From NCBI GenBank assembly GCA_023396615.1, contig JAEWVM010000249.1, positions 1 through 6,565 of the forward strand: DNA of 6,565 nucleotides, in the 5' to 3' direction. The notes beneath the pieces were generated by a model, which saw only the letters and a list, made by a program, of their open reading frames with translations, searched no databases and was not told where the DNA came from. Numbering within the stretch: position 1 is the first letter of the stretch; each line of letters begins with the position of its first letter. A program made the translations under genes and the position numbers. The stretch is from Spirochaetota bacterium. Its GTDB lineage: Bacteria; Spirochaetota; UBA4802; JAFGJZ01. Below are positions 6,103 through 6,565 of the stretch, one piece after another.

Positions 6103-6565
6103 TCAGAGCGAAAGACTGCGAAAAAGAATGAAAATCGATTCTTCAAGTGATTTTCCGGCCGTATCTATTGATATCCGCGGAGTTTCCCATACATCATACT
6201 TACGGCTGGAGACACTTTCCCAATCCGGCAGAATCAGACCCGGAATATCGGATTTCCGGCTTTCGATTCTTCTGCGGTGTTCAATCTCATCAGAACAGAT
6301 TACCTCAATATTAACATAATCCGCATTAGATCTCACCGCCGTCATCTGCCATTCTTCGCGAGTAAGATTCCAGGGATTGCACGAATCCGCAACAACAGAA
6401 TTTCCCAGACGCAGATTATCTTCGGCTATTCTGTATGAAAGACGATATCCCTCACCCTGCACATTGAAAGCGCACAAATCGCGGATTGCCTGCTCTATGG
6501 TATCGATTCTCATATAAACAGATCTGGTTTTTTCAGCGAGAGCTTTCGCTAAAACAGTCTTACCC
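6103..6565 (-). CDS. AAA_33-family P-loop ATPase/kinase-like protein, 5' end outside window
   Basis: The frame runs in from the right edge, so the start is missing; 153 codons are visible, ending in a TGA at 6105-6103. The first visible residues, GKTVLAKALAEKT, are the end of a Walker A motif and its helix, showing that the ATG at 6513 is internal and not the true start. Further landmarks are MRIDTIEQAI (18-27), a Walker B-like VVADSCNPW (57-65) with Asp60, CSDEIEHRRRIESR (90-103), probably a lid helix, and IDTAG (133-137). This pattern matches small AAA_33 proteins related to adenylylsulfate-kinase-like or zeta-toxin-like P-loop kinases, whose substrate is usually unknown. No antitoxin partner is visible. 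No rho-independent terminator follows, so some readthrough into rpmH is possible. Confidence 0.85.
   Translation of the reverse strand, partial: GKTVLAKALAEKTRSVYMRIDTIEQAIRDLCAFNVQGEGYRLSYRIAEDNLRLGNSVVADSCNPWNLTREEWQMTAVRSNADYVNIEVICSDEIEHRRRIESRKSDIPGLILPDWESVSSRKYDVWETPRISIDTAGKSLEESIFILFRSLSL

Noticed and set aside
6511..6513. ATG at 6513 as the start of the kinase-like gene
   Set aside because: The frame continues upstream into Walker A residues (GKT) that the family requires, so this Met is internal.

Overview
This window holds the 3' part of one gene, then the conserved rpmH-rnpA-yidD-yidC-jag-mnmE cluster, then the 5' part of a large secreted-protein gene. All genes read on the minus strand, so the biological order runs from the right end of the window to the left. 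The DNA is AT-rich. A YidC with a large periplasmic (P1) domain and a large signal-peptide-bearing protein suggest a diderm bacterium outside the best-studied proteobacterial groups. The slightly long L34 (51 aa) and the Lys in the YidC groove would suit a spirochaete or a similar diderm lineage. That placement is only a lean; the phylum cannot be fixed from this sequence alone.

Layout in transcription order: (1) 6565-6103, the C-terminal 153 codons of a small AAA_33-type P-loop kinase-like protein, with its start outside the window. (2) A 135-bp intergenic region with a perfect -35 TTGACA, a plausible -10, a short hairpin at the predicted transcript start and a Shine-Dalgarno, all placed to drive rpmH. 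(3) rpmH (ribosomal protein L34) and rnpA (RNase P protein), overlapping by one base. (4) yidD and yidC, the membrane-insertion pair. (5) jag/khpB (KH-R3H RNA-binding protein) and mnmE (tRNA wobble-U34 modification GTPase). (6) 1471-1, at least 490 codons of a secreted protein with a beta-sandwich-like segment and TPR-like helical repeats, running out of the window.

The cluster is very tightly packed. rpmH/rnpA and rnpA/yidD share single-base TAATG junctions, yidC/jag share ATGA, jag/mnmE overlap by 14 bases, and the last gene starts one base after the mnmE stop. The only real gap inside the operon is the 39 bases between yidD and yidC. That gap contains an inverted repeat that would fold the yidC Shine-Dalgarno into a stem. 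The combined theme is translation (L34), tRNA processing and modification (RnpA with RNase P RNA, MnmE), membrane protein insertion (YidD, YidC) and RNA binding (Jag).

I see no CRISPR array, insertion sequence, tRNA or rRNA, and no convincing sign of a wholly new system. The least explained items are the secreted protein appended to the operon and the possible SD-sequestering hairpin before yidC. No gene-free stretch exceeds 300 bases.
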